DNA of 64,000 nt from Chryseobacterium sp. KLBC 52 (GTDB lineage: Bacteria; Bacteroidota; Bacteroidia; Flavobacteriales; Weeksellaceae). Positions 34,775 through 42,859 of the stretch are shown here, one piece after another. Below the pieces are notes generated by a model. It was given only the letters and a program-made list of their open reading frames with translations, was not told the origin of the DNA and ran no database searches. The DNA lies in contig NZ_QDFZ01000005.1 in the NCBI RefSeq assembly GCF_003347605.1, forward strand, positions 62,001-126,000, in the 5' to 3' direction. The position numbers and the translations under genes are program-made. The number at the start of each line of letters is the position of its first letter. The stretch's first letter is position 1.

Positions 34775-34782
34775 CAAAACTA
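34775..34782 (-). promoter_or_regulatory. -7 box TAGTTTTG for pncA
   Basis: On the minus strand TAGTTTTG lies 32 bases before the pncA ATG. Confidence 0.5.
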
Positions 34783-34931
34783 ATCTTCAAAAATTTGTCC
34801 AAACCTTAATTATCGGACAAATCGGCAACATAAATTTTCAATGTTTATGAATGAAAGACATAAAATTTTAAATAATTGAAGTTTATCTGCTGCCTATCGT
34901 ATTTTGAGGCTTACACCAAATATCAATAGCG

Positions 34932-34939
34932 TATCTTTG
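34932..34939 (+). promoter_or_regulatory. -7 box TATCTTTG for DEAD-box helicase
   Basis: TATCTTTG lies 18 bases before the ATG at 34958. Confidence 0.6.
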
Positions 34940-34957
34940 CAGTAAATAAGTATTTTT

Positions 34958-36100
34958 ATGTCATTTGAATCGTTAGGATTATCACACAATATTATTCGTT
35001 CTGTCAAAAAACTAGGGTATTTAAAACCATTCCCCATACAGGAGCAGGCTGTTCCTGTCATTTTGCAAGGCAAGGACCTGATGGGAATTGCACAGACAGG
35101 TTCCGGTAAAACAGCTTGTTTTGTGATGCCGATTCTGGAAAAATTGCAGAATGCGGAAGTTAAAAAAGATCGTAATGTTCAGGTTTTGATATTGGTTCCT
35201 ACCAGAGAATTAGCGATTCAGATAGATGAAGTTTGCAGAGCATTCACAGAAAATATAAAGAGGGAAGTCCGTACGATGGCAGTGTACGGAGGTGTTTCTA
35301 TCAATCCGCAGATGAAGGGAATGTTTGGAGTGGAAGTTTTGATTGCGACTCCGGGACGTTTGCTGGATTTAATTGATCATAATGCATTGAGTATTTCAGG
35401 AATTAAACATTTGGTGATTGATGAAGCAGATAAAATGTTTCAGCTGGGGTTTGGTGAAGAAATGAATAAACTTTTTGCCATGATGCCTGTAGCGAAGCAA
35501 ACCACTTTATTTTCAGCTACCTTGAATGATAAGGTTTCTGAAATGAAAGAACGTCTTTCTATCAATCCTACGATTATTGAGATTAAAAAAGAAGAAGTTG
35601 AAATTGATAATATCGAACAGCTTGCCTATCATGTTGCTCCGGAAAATAAAGGACCTTTTTTACGATATCTGATCAAAGAAAAGAAAGTAGAAAAGGCTTT
35701 GATTTTTGTTTCGTCTACAAGATCTGCGGATAATCTGGTAGAGAAACTTAAAAAGAATAAGATAAAAGCGGTGGCCATTCATAGCCAGAAGTCACAGGGA
35801 GCGAGAAGAAATAATCTGGAAGAATTTAAAGTAAACGGAGCTCAGATTTTGGTGGCTACAGACTTAATTGGGCGTGGAATTCATATTGAATCTCTGCCAT
35901 GTGTTATCAATTACGAGTTGCCTCGCTCGCCGCTGGATTATATTCACCGTATTGGTAGAACAGGGCGTGCTAATGAAAAAGGAACTGCAATCAGTATTCT
36001 GACGGATGATGAATTGCAGCATTTCAGAGTGATTCAGAAGAAAATGGGTAGAAAAGTAACCCTGCAAAGAACAGAAGGTATTGATTTACACGGTTATTAA
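34958..36100 (+). CDS. DEAD-box RNA helicase
   Basis: An ATP-dependent RNA helicase of superfamily 2. All core motifs are visible: Q motif (FPIQEQAVP), Walker A AQTGSGKT (45-52), PTRELAIQ, TPGRLLD, DEAD (155-158), SAT (186-188), VATDLIGRGIHIE and HRIGRTGR. At 380 residues it is the bare helicase core with almost no C-terminal tail, unlike RhlE or DeaD, which have basic extensions. It probably works in ribosome assembly or mRNA turnover. It is a single gene with its own promoter and terminator. Confidence 0.94.
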   Translation: MSFESLGLSHNIIRSVKKLGYLKPFPIQEQAVPVILQGKDLMGIAQTGSGKTACFVMPILEKLQNAEVKKDRNVQVLILVPTRELAIQIDEVCRAFTENIKREVRTMAVYGGVSINPQMKGMFGVEVLIATPGRLLDLIDHNALSISGIKHLVIDEADKMFQLGFGEEMNKLFAMMPVAKQTTLFSATLNDKVSEMKERLSINPTIIEIKKEEVEIDNIEQLAYHVAPENKGPFLRYLIKEKKVEKALIFVSSTRSADNLVEKLKKNKIKAVAIHSQKSQGARRNNLEEFKVNGAQILVATDLIGRGIHIESLPCVINYELPRSPLDYIHRIGRTGRANEKGTAISILTDDELQHFRVIQKKMGRKVTLQRTEGIDLHGY

Positions 36101-36120
36101 TACTTTATTATAATTAAGAG

Positions 36121-36152
36121 AGGCTTCAGTTTATATAATTGAAGCCTTTTTT
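36121..36152 (+). terminator. Hairpin terminator after DEAD-box helicase
   Basis: AGGCTTCA (36121-36128) pairs with TGAAGCCT (36140-36147), followed by a TTTTTT run. Confidence 0.85.
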
Positions 36153-36317
36153 AATGAAAAAATAGGTACCACAAAAATCATTATCGGTATAATTAATGCT
36201 TTATTCACTTTATATTCTTGAATTTTTGATAAATTCGCGCAAGCTGATATTCGTCAATTATTCTAATAAATAATAGTAATACCCATCGGCAAATAATTAA
36301 AAATTAAAACCTGAACA

Positions 36318-36854
36318 ATGAGCGATTTAGAGAAAAAAAAGTTTCCAATAGGACCATTTGAAGTGCCTGAAAACATTTGTGATATCACATTGGATACTTA
36401 TATCAAAGTAATCAAAGACTTTCCCGGCCGGCTAAAGAATCTCATTGAACACTTTACAGACGATCAATTGGATACCCCTTACAGAGAAGGAGGCTGGACG
36501 GTAAGACAGCTTGTGAATCATCTTTCAGACAGTCACATGAACAGTTTTATCCGTTTCAAACTGGCACTGACAGAAGAAAACCCTATCATAAAGCCTTATG
36601 ACGAAGCGAAATGGGCGGAGCTTCAGGACAGTTTTCATATGCCTGTAAAGCCGGCTATGAGAATGTTGAAGGGAACACACCAAAGATGGGTAGTTCTTCT
36701 TAAAAGCCTTACGAATAAACAGTTTGAAAGAACTTTCCATCATCCTGAGCATCAAAAGAATTATAATTTAAGAGAAAGCCTTGCTTTATACGTTTGGCAT
36801 TGCAATCATCATTTTGCTCACATTGAAAATCTGAAGATAGAAAAAGGTTGGTAA
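36318..36854 (+). CDS. YfiT-family bacillithiol transferase
   Basis: A DinB-superfamily four-helix protein with the YfiT-type N-terminus KFPIGPFEVPENI and metal-site histidines in QLVNHLSDSHMNS and YVWHCNHHFAHIE. YfiT/BstA proteins move bacillithiol onto electrophiles. Length (178 aa) matches. It is the first gene of a tightly packed four-gene operon whose third gene encodes YtxJ, also linked to bacillithiol, so the thiol cofactor here is almost certainly bacillithiol. The next gene begins inside its last codons. Confidence 0.88.
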   Translation: MSDLEKKKFPIGPFEVPENICDITLDTYIKVIKDFPGRLKNLIEHFTDDQLDTPYREGGWTVRQLVNHLSDSHMNSFIRFKLALTEENPIIKPYDEAKWAELQDSFHMPVKPAMRMLKGTHQRWVVLLKSLTNKQFERTFHHPEHQKNYNLRESLALYVWHCNHHFAHIENLKIEKGW

Positions 36855-37309
36855 AAAAGAGTCTCAATAATCCCATATATTATCGGGAAATCAAAGACAG
36901 AATTTCCCTGTTAACTGAAAACTCTCCTGCAAAATGGGGAAAAATGAACGTATGTCAAATGCTAAAGCATTGTGATTTAGTTCTTCAGGTGGCTTTGGGA
37001 AAGTTTGAACTTCCCCGTATTAATGTGATGTTTGAGGCAATAGGGATTTTTACTAAAATAGAAATGTATGTTTTCAATAATGGAATTCCGAGAAACATGC
37101 CTACTTTTCAAAAACTAATCGTTAATTTTGAGTGTGATTTTGATGCATCAAAAACCAATCTGCTGAAAACGCTGGAAGAATTCCGGGAGGCTTGTGAAAA
37201 AAGCAATTTACCGGACCGCCACAGACTATTCGGAAGCATGACTGAAAAAGACTGGACATTTTTAGAATTCAAACATCTTGATCACCATCTAAAACAATTT
37301 AATGTATGA
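36848..37309 (+). CDS. DUF1569 domain protein
   Basis: A 153-residue protein matching DUF1569, a divergent DinB-like helical bundle. Characteristic parts are KWGKMNVCQMLKHCDLVLQVALG (around 29-51) and a C-terminal KHLDHHLKQFNV with clustered His. The start is TTG at 36848, overlapping the yfiT-like gene by 7 bases. No other start fits. The helical bundle and terminal histidines suggest a metal site and perhaps a thiol-transfer activity like its neighbour, though no function is established. Its stop overlaps the ytxJ ATG by ATGA. Confidence 0.82.
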   Translation: MVKKSLNNPIYYREIKDRISLLTENSPAKWGKMNVCQMLKHCDLVLQVALGKFELPRINVMFEAIGIFTKIEMYVFNNGIPRNMPTFQKLIVNFECDFDASKTNLLKTLEEFREACEKSNLPDRHRLFGSMTEKDWTFLEFKHLDHHLKQFNV

Positions 37310-37686
37310 GTTTTTTTGATAAAATATTCGGTGGAAAAAGTGAAAGCCCTGAGCAAAAAACATTCTGGAAAAAGATAGAATCTGAAGAAGACCTTGCCAA
37401 AGCAATGGAAGACTCTTTTCAGAATAGAATAGCAATATTCAAACATTCTACAAGCTGTTTCATAAGCAGGACAGTTCTGAAAAATTTTGAAAAAGAAATA
37501 GAAAATTCAGACCAGCCGGTCAATGTATACTATCTGGATTTATTGGCGCACAGACCTGTTTCCAACAAAATAGCAGCAGATTTTGAGATCAGACACGAAA
37601 GTCCGCAACTGATTGTCATAGAGAACGGAAAACCTGTTAACAGTGCTTCACATCAGGATATTTCTTTAAGCCAGATTATATCATGA
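37306..37686 (+). CDS. ytxJ: Bacillithiol-system redox protein YtxJ
   Basis: This 126-residue thioredoxin-fold protein has a single conserved Cys, C51, in KHSTSCFISRTV. YtxJ is a monothiol bacilliredoxin-like protein thought to reduce bacillithiol mixed disulfides. It has cis-Pro in HESPQLIVIENGKPV. It overlaps its neighbours by ATGA on both sides (37306 and 37683), which shows strong translational coupling. It lies between the DUF1569 gene and a Crp/Fnr regulator gene. Confidence 0.9.
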   Translation: MSFFDKIFGGKSESPEQKTFWKKIESEEDLAKAMEDSFQNRIAIFKHSTSCFISRTVLKNFEKEIENSDQPVNVYYLDLLAHRPVSNKIAADFEIRHESPQLIVIENGKPVNSASHQDISLSQIIS

Positions 37687-38279
37687 AGAATATAAATAAT
37701 TACTTAGCCAAAGTTTTAAATGTTCCGCTTAAGAATGTGAATACGTGCAGCCTGCACTATGAAGTAAAGAAAATTCCTAAAAACCAGTTTCTTCTTCAGT
37801 ATGGTGAAATCTGCCGACATATTTTCTTTGTAGAAAAAGGGCTGATAAAGATGTATTCCATTGATAAAAACGGAAAGGAACATATTATCCAGTTCGCTCC
37901 GGAAAGCTGGCTGATTTCTGACCGAAGCAGCCTTTATTTCAATGAAAAATCCATTTATTATATAGAAGCAGTGGAAGATTCTGAAGTGTTGTTTCTTCAT
38001 CCTGATTTCTTCAACAAACTGGTAGAACAATTTCCGAACAGCATCGAGGGAAGTGATTTTCTTCTTCAGAAACATATCAGAAGCCTTCAAAACAGGATCA
38101 ACTCTTTATTGGGAGAAACTGCAGAAGAAAGGTATATGAAATTCATCAAAATGTATCCCGATTTACTCCTGAGAGTTCCGCAATGGATGATTGCTTCTTA
38201 TCTTGGAATTACTCCGGAGAGCCTGAGCCGTGTAAGAAAGGAGCTGGCAAGAAAAAATTTCATCCCGGATAATAAATAG
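37683..38279 (+). CDS. Crp/Fnr-family regulator of the bacillithiol operon
   Basis: A 198-residue regulator with an N-terminal cyclic-nucleotide-binding-type beta-barrel (YGEICRHIFFVEKGLIKMY, then FAPESWLISD) and a C-terminal winged helix (MIASYLGITPESLSRVRKEL, around 162-181). It lacks Fnr-type Fe-S cysteines, so it may sense another ligand or redox state. It is the last gene of the operon, starting inside the ytxJ stop. Operons that end in their own regulator are often autoregulated, but I see no obvious palindrome before 36318. Confidence 0.88.
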   Translation: MKNINNYLAKVLNVPLKNVNTCSLHYEVKKIPKNQFLLQYGEICRHIFFVEKGLIKMYSIDKNGKEHIIQFAPESWLISDRSSLYFNEKSIYYIEAVEDSEVLFLHPDFFNKLVEQFPNSIEGSDFLLQKHIRSLQNRINSLLGETAEERYMKFIKMYPDLLLRVPQWMIASYLGITPESLSRVRKELARKNFIPDNK

Positions 38280-38292
38280 AAAAGGCTGGGAC

Positions 38293-38332
38293 ATGGAGGC
38301 TGGAATTATTCACTGGAGCTTCAGGCCTCCAT
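38293..38332. repeat. Inverted repeat between Crp/Fnr and MocR genes
   Basis: ATGGAGGC (38293-38300) pairs with GCCTCCAT (38325-38332), with GGAATTATTC/GGAGCTTC inside. It resembles the GGCTGGAAG-type palindromes found in related genomes. It may also end both convergent transcripts. Confidence 0.5.
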
Positions 38333-38342
38333 CTTCTTTACT

Positions 38343-39758
38343 TTAATAAATCTTTTTGGCAAGCTGTCCGACCTGTCTCAGTTTTGCCTGTGTATCTTCC
38401 GACCATGGAAGCCCTATGCAGAGCCTCATGCAGTTTTCAAACTGTTCCTGAAAGGTAAACATTCTTCCGGGAGCGATACTGATATTCTGTTTGATGGCCA
38501 GATCGTATAATTCTGTTGTACGGATCTTTTGATCAAATTCTACCCATAAAGACAAACCTCCCTGCGGACGGCTGGTTTTTGTGCCTTCAGGGAAAGATTC
38601 TGCAATGGTCTGTACATAGTTCTGATAATTGAACTGTAATGTTCTGCGAAGCTGCTGAAGATGTTTTTCATATTTTCCGGATTTCAGAAAGTTGGCAACA
38701 GCTTCATTTACAATGGAAATAGAAGACGTAGAATGCAGAAGCTTAAGTTTCATGATTTTGTCTTTATATTTCCCCGGAGCAATCCAGCCTACACGATATC
38801 CGGGAGCCAAAGTTTTTGAAATAGAGCTGCAATAGAGTACATTTCCGTCCTTATCGAAAGATTTACAGCATTTCGGACGGCTGGAACCAAAATAAAGGTC
38901 TCCATATACATCATCTTCTATCAATGGAATATTATTTTCAGAAAGTATTTTTACAATTTCTTTTTTATTTTCATCTGGCATACAGCTTCCCAAAGGTGAA
39001 TTGAAATTGGGAATCAACAAGCACAGATCTATTTTTGGAATTAATTTTTTTAAAGCCTCAATTTCAATTCCGGTAGTGGGATGGGTAGGAAGTTCAAGCA
39101 CTTTTAAACCCAAACCATTGGCAAGCTGAAGAATTCCGGGATAACAAGGACTTTCGATAGCAACGGTATCTCCGGGTTTTCCTAAAGCCATTAAACAGAA
39201 AGAAAGAGCATTCATTCCGCCATTGGTGGTAATCAGGTCATTTTCGCTCAGATTTCCTCCCCATTGCAAGGAACGTACAGCAATCATTCTTCTTAATTTC
39301 AGATTTCCCTGAAGTTCTTCATACTCGGTACCGCCATCTTTTAATTCCCTCGTGGCGTTTACAATTTCTTTCTTCAGTTTAGCCTGCGGTAAAAGATCTC
39401 CGGAAGGAATTCCTATAGAGAAAAAGGTAAGATCCTTTTTACCCATATTTTCATATACCTTACTGATGAGTTCGTCCGGTTCATCATTATTGGCGATCAA
39501 TGACGGGCGGCTTACTTCGGGCAAAGGAAGTTTGGCAGAGAGCAGCTGACTTACAAAATAACCGGATTGCGGTTTGGATTCTACCAAAGACTGGGATTCC
39601 AGTTCAAGAAAAACACGCTTGGCCGTATTCATGCTCACCTGATGTTCCTGGCATAGCATTCTCACGGAAGGAAGTTTGTCTCCTGTCTTTAGAATACCAC
39701 TTCTGATCTGTCCTGCAATTCCATCAGCAATTTCTGTATATAAAAATTCTTTACTCAT
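38343..39758 (-). CDS. MocR-family regulator (GntR HTH plus PLP aminotransferase fold)
   Basis: A fusion of a GntR winged helix (residues 1-70: KLPSVRMLCQEHQVSMNTAKRVFLEL) with a class I/II aminotransferase domain. PLP-site residues N251, the D282/D283-Y285 group (EDDVYGD) and the PLP lysine K315 (SSISKTLAPG) are kept. MocR proteins sense PLP or amino compounds and usually control a neighbouring gene. Here it is divergent from a DMT-family exporter gene across 97 bases with -7 boxes for both, so regulation of that exporter is the likely role. Confidence 0.9.
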   Translation of the reverse strand: MSKEFLYTEIADGIAGQIRSGILKTGDKLPSVRMLCQEHQVSMNTAKRVFLELESQSLVESKPQSGYFVSQLLSAKLPLPEVSRPSLIANNDEPDELISKVYENMGKKDLTFFSIGIPSGDLLPQAKLKKEIVNATRELKDGGTEYEELQGNLKLRRMIAVRSLQWGGNLSENDLITTNGGMNALSFCLMALGKPGDTVAIESPCYPGILQLANGLGLKVLELPTHPTTGIEIEALKKLIPKIDLCLLIPNFNSPLGSCMPDENKKEIVKILSENNIPLIEDDVYGDLYFGSSRPKCCKSFDKDGNVLYCSSISKTLAPGYRVGWIAPGKYKDKIMKLKLLHSTSSISIVNEAVANFLKSGKYEKHLQQLRRTLQFNYQNYVQTIAESFPEGTKTSRPQGGLSLWVEFDQKIRTTELYDLAIKQNISIAPGRMFTFQEQFENCMRLCIGLPWSEDTQAKLRQVGQLAKKIY

Positions 39759-39778
39759 ATTGTTAAACTGTGCTCATG

Positions 39779-39786
39779 CAAATATA
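39779..39786 (-). promoter_or_regulatory. -7 box TATATTTG for mocR-type gene
   Basis: On the minus strand TATATTTG lies 21 bases before the ATG at 39758. Confidence 0.5.
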
Positions 39787-39831
39787 CAAAACTGATACTG
39801 TGTTTATCTAATTATCCTTTTTAATTTTGAA

Positions 39832-39839
39832 CATCAATT
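39832..39839 (+). promoter_or_regulatory. -7 box TAATTTTG for DMT transporter
   Basis: TAATTTTG lies 16 bases before the ATG at 39856. It and the divergent -7 box are only 45 bases apart, so one bound regulator could affect both. Confidence 0.5.
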
Positions 39840-39855
39840 AAAAACTTTGAATAAA

Positions 39856-40740
39856 ATGATGACAAAACAACTATCAAAAGATGAAAATATAAGTGGCTGG
39901 ATCAATGGATTTATAGGCGTAGTCTTATTTAGCGGAGGTTTGCCGGCCACTAAATTAGCTGTAATGGAAATGAGTCCTACTTTTGTAACGATTGTTCGTG
40001 CAGCTGTTGCAGGAGTCCTGGCACTGATCGTATTATGGCTGGGGAAAGAAAAACGTCCTGTAAAAAAAGATCTGATTCCATTATTATTGGTTTCTCTTGG
40101 TTGTGTGGTAGGGTTTCCTCTTCTTTCTGCGTTAGCGCTTCAATATCTTACTTCAGCGCATTCTATTGTATTTCTGGGAATGCTGCCGTTGGCCACTGCT
40201 GTATTTGGTGTCATGCGTGGTGGTGAAAGACCTCATCCTATATTTTGGTTTTTTTCGATTGTGGGAAGTCTTCTGGTGATTGGCTATGCTGTTTCACAAG
40301 GAATATCGGCATCACCTATTGGCGATATTCTGATGCTTCTTGCCGTTATTTTATGTGGTATGGGCTATGCTGAAGGCGCTAAATTATCCAAAACATTGGG
40401 CGGATGGCAGGTGATTTCCTGGGCTTTGGTATTGGCATTACCAATTATGATTCCTTTATTTTTTATTTATTTTCCGGCGGATATTGAGAATGTCAGCTTC
40501 AAGGGATGGTTTGGAATGGCCTACATTTCACTGTTCAGCATGTTTATTGGTTTTATATTCTGGTACAAGGGATTAGCACAGGGAGGAATTGCAACTGTTG
40601 GGCAGCTGCAGCTGCTTCAGCCTTTCTTTGGGCTGGCACTCGCGGCCTGGCTTCTTCATGAGCAGGTGAGTATGGGAATGCTGGGGGTGACAGTGGGCGT
40701 GATATTATGTGTAGCAGGAACAAAGAAATTTGCGAAATAA
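39856..40740 (+). CDS. DMT-family (EamA) transporter
   Basis: A 294-residue protein with ten hydrophobic segments arranged as two EamA repeats, each with short loops (GVVLFSGGLPATKLAVMEM, and later LILCGMGYAEGAKLSKTLGG). Members export amino acids, nucleosides or other small metabolites. An in-frame TTG at 39847 is also possible, but ATG 39856 sits 16 bases from the -7 box and is the better start. It is divergent from the MocR regulator that probably controls it. The substrate is unknown; an amino acid is a fair guess given that MocR proteins have an aminotransferase fold. Confidence 0.9.
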   Translation: MMTKQLSKDENISGWINGFIGVVLFSGGLPATKLAVMEMSPTFVTIVRAAVAGVLALIVLWLGKEKRPVKKDLIPLLLVSLGCVVGFPLLSALALQYLTSAHSIVFLGMLPLATAVFGVMRGGERPHPIFWFFSIVGSLLVIGYAVSQGISASPIGDILMLLAVILCGMGYAEGAKLSKTLGGWQVISWALVLALPIMIPLFFIYFPADIENVSFKGWFGMAYISLFSMFIGFIFWYKGLAQGGIATVGQLQLLQPFFGLALAAWLLHEQVSMGMLGVTVGVILCVAGTKKFAK

Positions 40741-40756
40741 TTAAATATAAAGAATT

Positions 40757-40770
40757 ATGACTTAAGTCAT
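40757..40770 (+). promoter_or_regulatory. Crp/Fnr-type palindrome ATGACTTAAGTCAT
   Basis: This is a perfect palindrome of the form ATGAC-N4-GTCAT, extending to TTATGACTTAAGTCATAA (40755-40772). Its centre is 30.5 bases upstream of the -7 box of the small lipoprotein gene, where a Crp-type activator would touch RNA polymerase. A second site of the same form lies at 42655-42668. Confidence 0.7.
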
Positions 40771-40793
40771 AAGAAAACGACTTCATAATAGTC

Positions 40794-40801
40794 TACCTTT
40801 G
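40794..40801 (+). promoter_or_regulatory. -7 box TACCTTTG
   Basis: TACCTTTG lies 25 bases before the ATG at 40827 and downstream of the ATGAC-N4-GTCAT operator. Confidence 0.6.
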
Positions 40802-40826
40802 ATCTATCACCACAAAATAGAACAGT

Positions 40827-41057
40827 ATGAAATTTATGATGTCAACCTTGCTGATAGGAATTATTGTCCTGAGCTGCAAAAAAGAATCGAGGACAGAAAC
40901 CCATGTTACTACAGACACAGTCATAGCTGATACCGTCAGGACGGACTCTGTTTCAATAAATCCAATCCCTTCCGATACAGTTCGAACTGATACGCTTTCC
41001 TCAAAAAAACGTACAGATACGGCAGGAAGTCCTAAAAATAAAATACCAAAAAAGTAG
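40827..41057 (+). CDS. Small Thr/Asp-rich lipoprotein, 76 aa
   Basis: The N-terminal hydrophobic segment ends in a lipobox (IVLSC, Cys17) followed by KKE. The mature part is a low-complexity repeat of DTV/DTL units (DTVIADTVRTDSV, DTVRTDTL) and a Lys/Pro-rich end. It should be a periplasmic or surface lipoprotein without a folded domain. I do not recognise the family. Its promoter has a Crp/Fnr-type operator like that of the stress island, so it may belong to the same regulon. Confidence 0.75.
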   Translation: MKFMMSTLLIGIIVLSCKKESRTETHVTTDTVIADTVRTDSVSINPIPSDTVRTDTLSSKKRTDTAGSPKNKIPKK

Positions 41058-41081
41058 CAACTTTTTCTGTAATTACTTTGA

Positions 41082-41114
41082 AAAACCTGTTCTCATTAAG
41101 TGAAAACAGGTTTT
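41082..41114 (+). terminator. Hairpin terminator
   Basis: AAAACCTGTTCTCA pairs with TGAAAACAGGTTTT (one G-U pair), then TTATT. It ends the small lipoprotein gene. Confidence 0.8.
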
Positions 41115-41376
41115 ATTATTTTATATACCGATATAGTATTGAAACCACAAATTTAAAAATGTGGTATCAAAAAAGCAATTTAATTGCGTTTTTAGTAATG
41201 ATATTTGATCAATAACTGTAAAAATACTTAAAGTTATTAAAATTTTTAACTTTTTTTAACTTTTAAAATAAACAATAAGGTGTAGTTTTTGCATGCAACA
41301 TAGGATCGATTACCAGTGATATTTTTACTAAGACTAAGAAGCGGGGAAGAAGAAAACAACGCCAAAAACAACTATT
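41115..41376. other. Leader region of the first Crp/Fnr gene
   Basis: An AT-rich stretch with a near -7 box (TAGTTTTTG, one base too long) about 90 bases before the ATG. I see no ATGAC-N4-GTCAT site here, so direct autoregulation by the same operator is not supported. Confidence 0.4.
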
Positions 41377-41973
41377 ATGGTTATCGACGAAAACATTTTG
41401 ATTTCAGCAGGAGCAGAAACGAGACACTATAGCCCTTCAGAAGTAATATTCTGTGAGGGAGATATTCCTACCTATTATTACCAGATTATTAAAGGAGAAA
41501 TAAAACTCAACAATTATAATGAGGAAGGAAAAGAATTTATTCAGAATATATTATCAGACGGGGAAAGCTGCGGGGAGTCTATTCTGTTTATAGAGAAACC
41601 TTACCCTATGAATGCTGAAGCCATTACAGAATGTAGTGTTCTGAGGCTTCACAAATCTGTATTTTTCAATTTGCTGAATCAAAATCCTGAATTGTACATG
41701 GAGGTTAACAGCTTTCTTTCAGAACGCCTGTATTATAAATTCATTATGATGCAGAGCCTCTCATCTCAAAATCCTTCTATACGACTGAAAGGATTGATGG
41801 ATTATCTTAAAAGCTTCCAAAAGGATCTGACTCCGTATTCTTTTTTGATTCCGTTAACGAGGCAGCAGATGGCAAGCCTGACGGGCCTTTGTGTGGAAAC
41901 CGCAATAAGAACCATTAAGCATATGGAAAGGGATAAAATTTTAAGAATTGAAAACCGTAAAATTTTATACTAA
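41377..41973 (+). CDS. Crp/Fnr-family regulator, tandem copy A
   Basis: A 198-residue regulator with an effector-binding barrel (EVIFCEGDIPTYYYQIIKGEIKLNNYNEEGKEFI) and a winged helix (TRQQMASLTGLCVETAIRTIKHMERD). The barrel lacks the Arg and Ser/Thr set expected for cAMP, so the ligand is uncertain. It shares long identical stretches with the next gene 56 bp downstream (KLNNYNE-GKEFI-NIL, YKF/LxMMQSL-S-NP-RLKGL). The pair lies exactly between two ATGAC-N4-GTCAT palindromes and is the best candidate to bind them. Confidence 0.88.
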   Translation: MVIDENILISAGAETRHYSPSEVIFCEGDIPTYYYQIIKGEIKLNNYNEEGKEFIQNILSDGESCGESILFIEKPYPMNAEAITECSVLRLHKSVFFNLLNQNPELYMEVNSFLSERLYYKFIMMQSLSSQNPSIRLKGLMDYLKSFQKDLTPYSFLIPLTRQQMASLTGLCVETAIRTIKHMERDKILRIENRKILY

Positions 41974-42029
41974 AAAAACATTTTAGGTATATTATTTGCG
42001 TTTTTCTTTACTTAAAATCTATTAAAGTT

Positions 42030-42644
42030 ATGAAAACAATAAGTTGTATGAATATTGAAGAAAGTCTTCTGTATTCATTCGGTGGAGAAGAAAGGAATTA
42101 TAAGAAACATGAAGTTGTTTTTAAAGAAGAGGATCATGCACTTTATTATTTTCAAATTGTTGAAGGAAAAGTAAAACTGAATAATTATAATGAAAACGGA
42201 AAAGAATTCATTCATAATATTCTGGGCAAAAAACAAAGCTTTGGAGAGGCCATGCTTTTCCTTCATCAGAATTATCCCATCAATGCTATATCCCTTGAAG
42301 ATTCCCGGATTATAAGGCTTCCCAAAAATAATTTCTTTGAAATGATCACGGAAAATCCGAATCTTTCACTGGAAATGAATGCCTGCCTTTCACAGGAAAT
42401 TTTTTATAAACTGAAAATGATGCAGAGCCTTGCATCAGAAAATCCGATGCAGAGGCTGAAAGGCTTATTGGATTATCTTAAAAGCTATCATGATGAAGAC
42501 TGTCATCAATGTTTCCATATTGCCTTTACACGCCAACAGATCGCCAATCTTACAGGTCTGCGTGTAGAGACAGTGATCAGAAATCTGAAAAAAATGGAAA
42601 AGGAAGGAATGCTCACTTTGAAAGATCGTAAAATTCTATATTAA
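42030..42644 (+). CDS. Crp/Fnr-family regulator, tandem copy B
   Basis: A 204-residue paralogue of the preceding gene. The barrel segment is EVVFKEEDHALYYFQIVEGKVKLNNYNENGKEFI, and the winged helix is TRQQIANLTGLRVETVIRNLKKMEKEG. The recognition helices differ between the two copies only at a few positions, so they probably bind the same or overlapping sites. Cysteines C134/C138-like residues (EDCHQC) occur only in this copy and could be redox-sensing. It ends 216 bases before the KGG stress gene, whose promoter has the matching operator. Confidence 0.88.
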   Translation: MKTISCMNIEESLLYSFGGEERNYKKHEVVFKEEDHALYYFQIVEGKVKLNNYNENGKEFIHNILGKKQSFGEAMLFLHQNYPINAISLEDSRIIRLPKNNFFEMITENPNLSLEMNACLSQEIFYKLKMMQSLASENPMQRLKGLLDYLKSYHDEDCHQCFHIAFTRQQIANLTGLRVETVIRNLKKMEKEGMLTLKDRKILY

Positions 42645-42654
42645 TTTCAATAAC

Positions 42655-42668
42655 ATGACCCAGGTCAT
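42655..42668 (+). promoter_or_regulatory. Crp/Fnr-type palindrome ATGACCCAGGTCAT
   Basis: This palindrome of the form ATGAC-N4-GTCAT is centred 29.5 bases upstream of a TACATTTG box. That is almost the same geometry as at 40757-40770 and suits activation of the stress island. Confidence 0.7.
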
Positions 42669-42690
42669 AAATAAGTGAATTATTCTTTCA

Positions 42691-42698
42691 TACATTTG
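42691..42698 (+). promoter_or_regulatory. -7 box TACATTTG of stress island
   Basis: TACATTTG follows the Crp/Fnr-type operator. The leader to the ATG at 42860 would be about 155 nt. Confidence 0.6.
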
Positions 42699-42744
42699 TT
42701 ATAGTTCTTCAACACAATTCTTAGGCCCTTAGTAAAAGGCACGC

Positions 42745-42763
42745 AAAAAAGCATTTGCTTTTT
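42745..42763 (+). other. Small hairpin in stress-island leader
   Basis: AAAAAGC pairs with GCTTTTT around ATTT inside the long leader. It has little GC, so it may be a weak attenuator or a chance structure. Confidence 0.35.
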
Positions 42764-42859
42764 ATATTCATTAAAATTACCGACACCTAACTGTTGCCGT
42801 CTCATACTAGTCACGGACTGCAATACCTATCACTAAATAATAATATAAAAAATTCAGTT

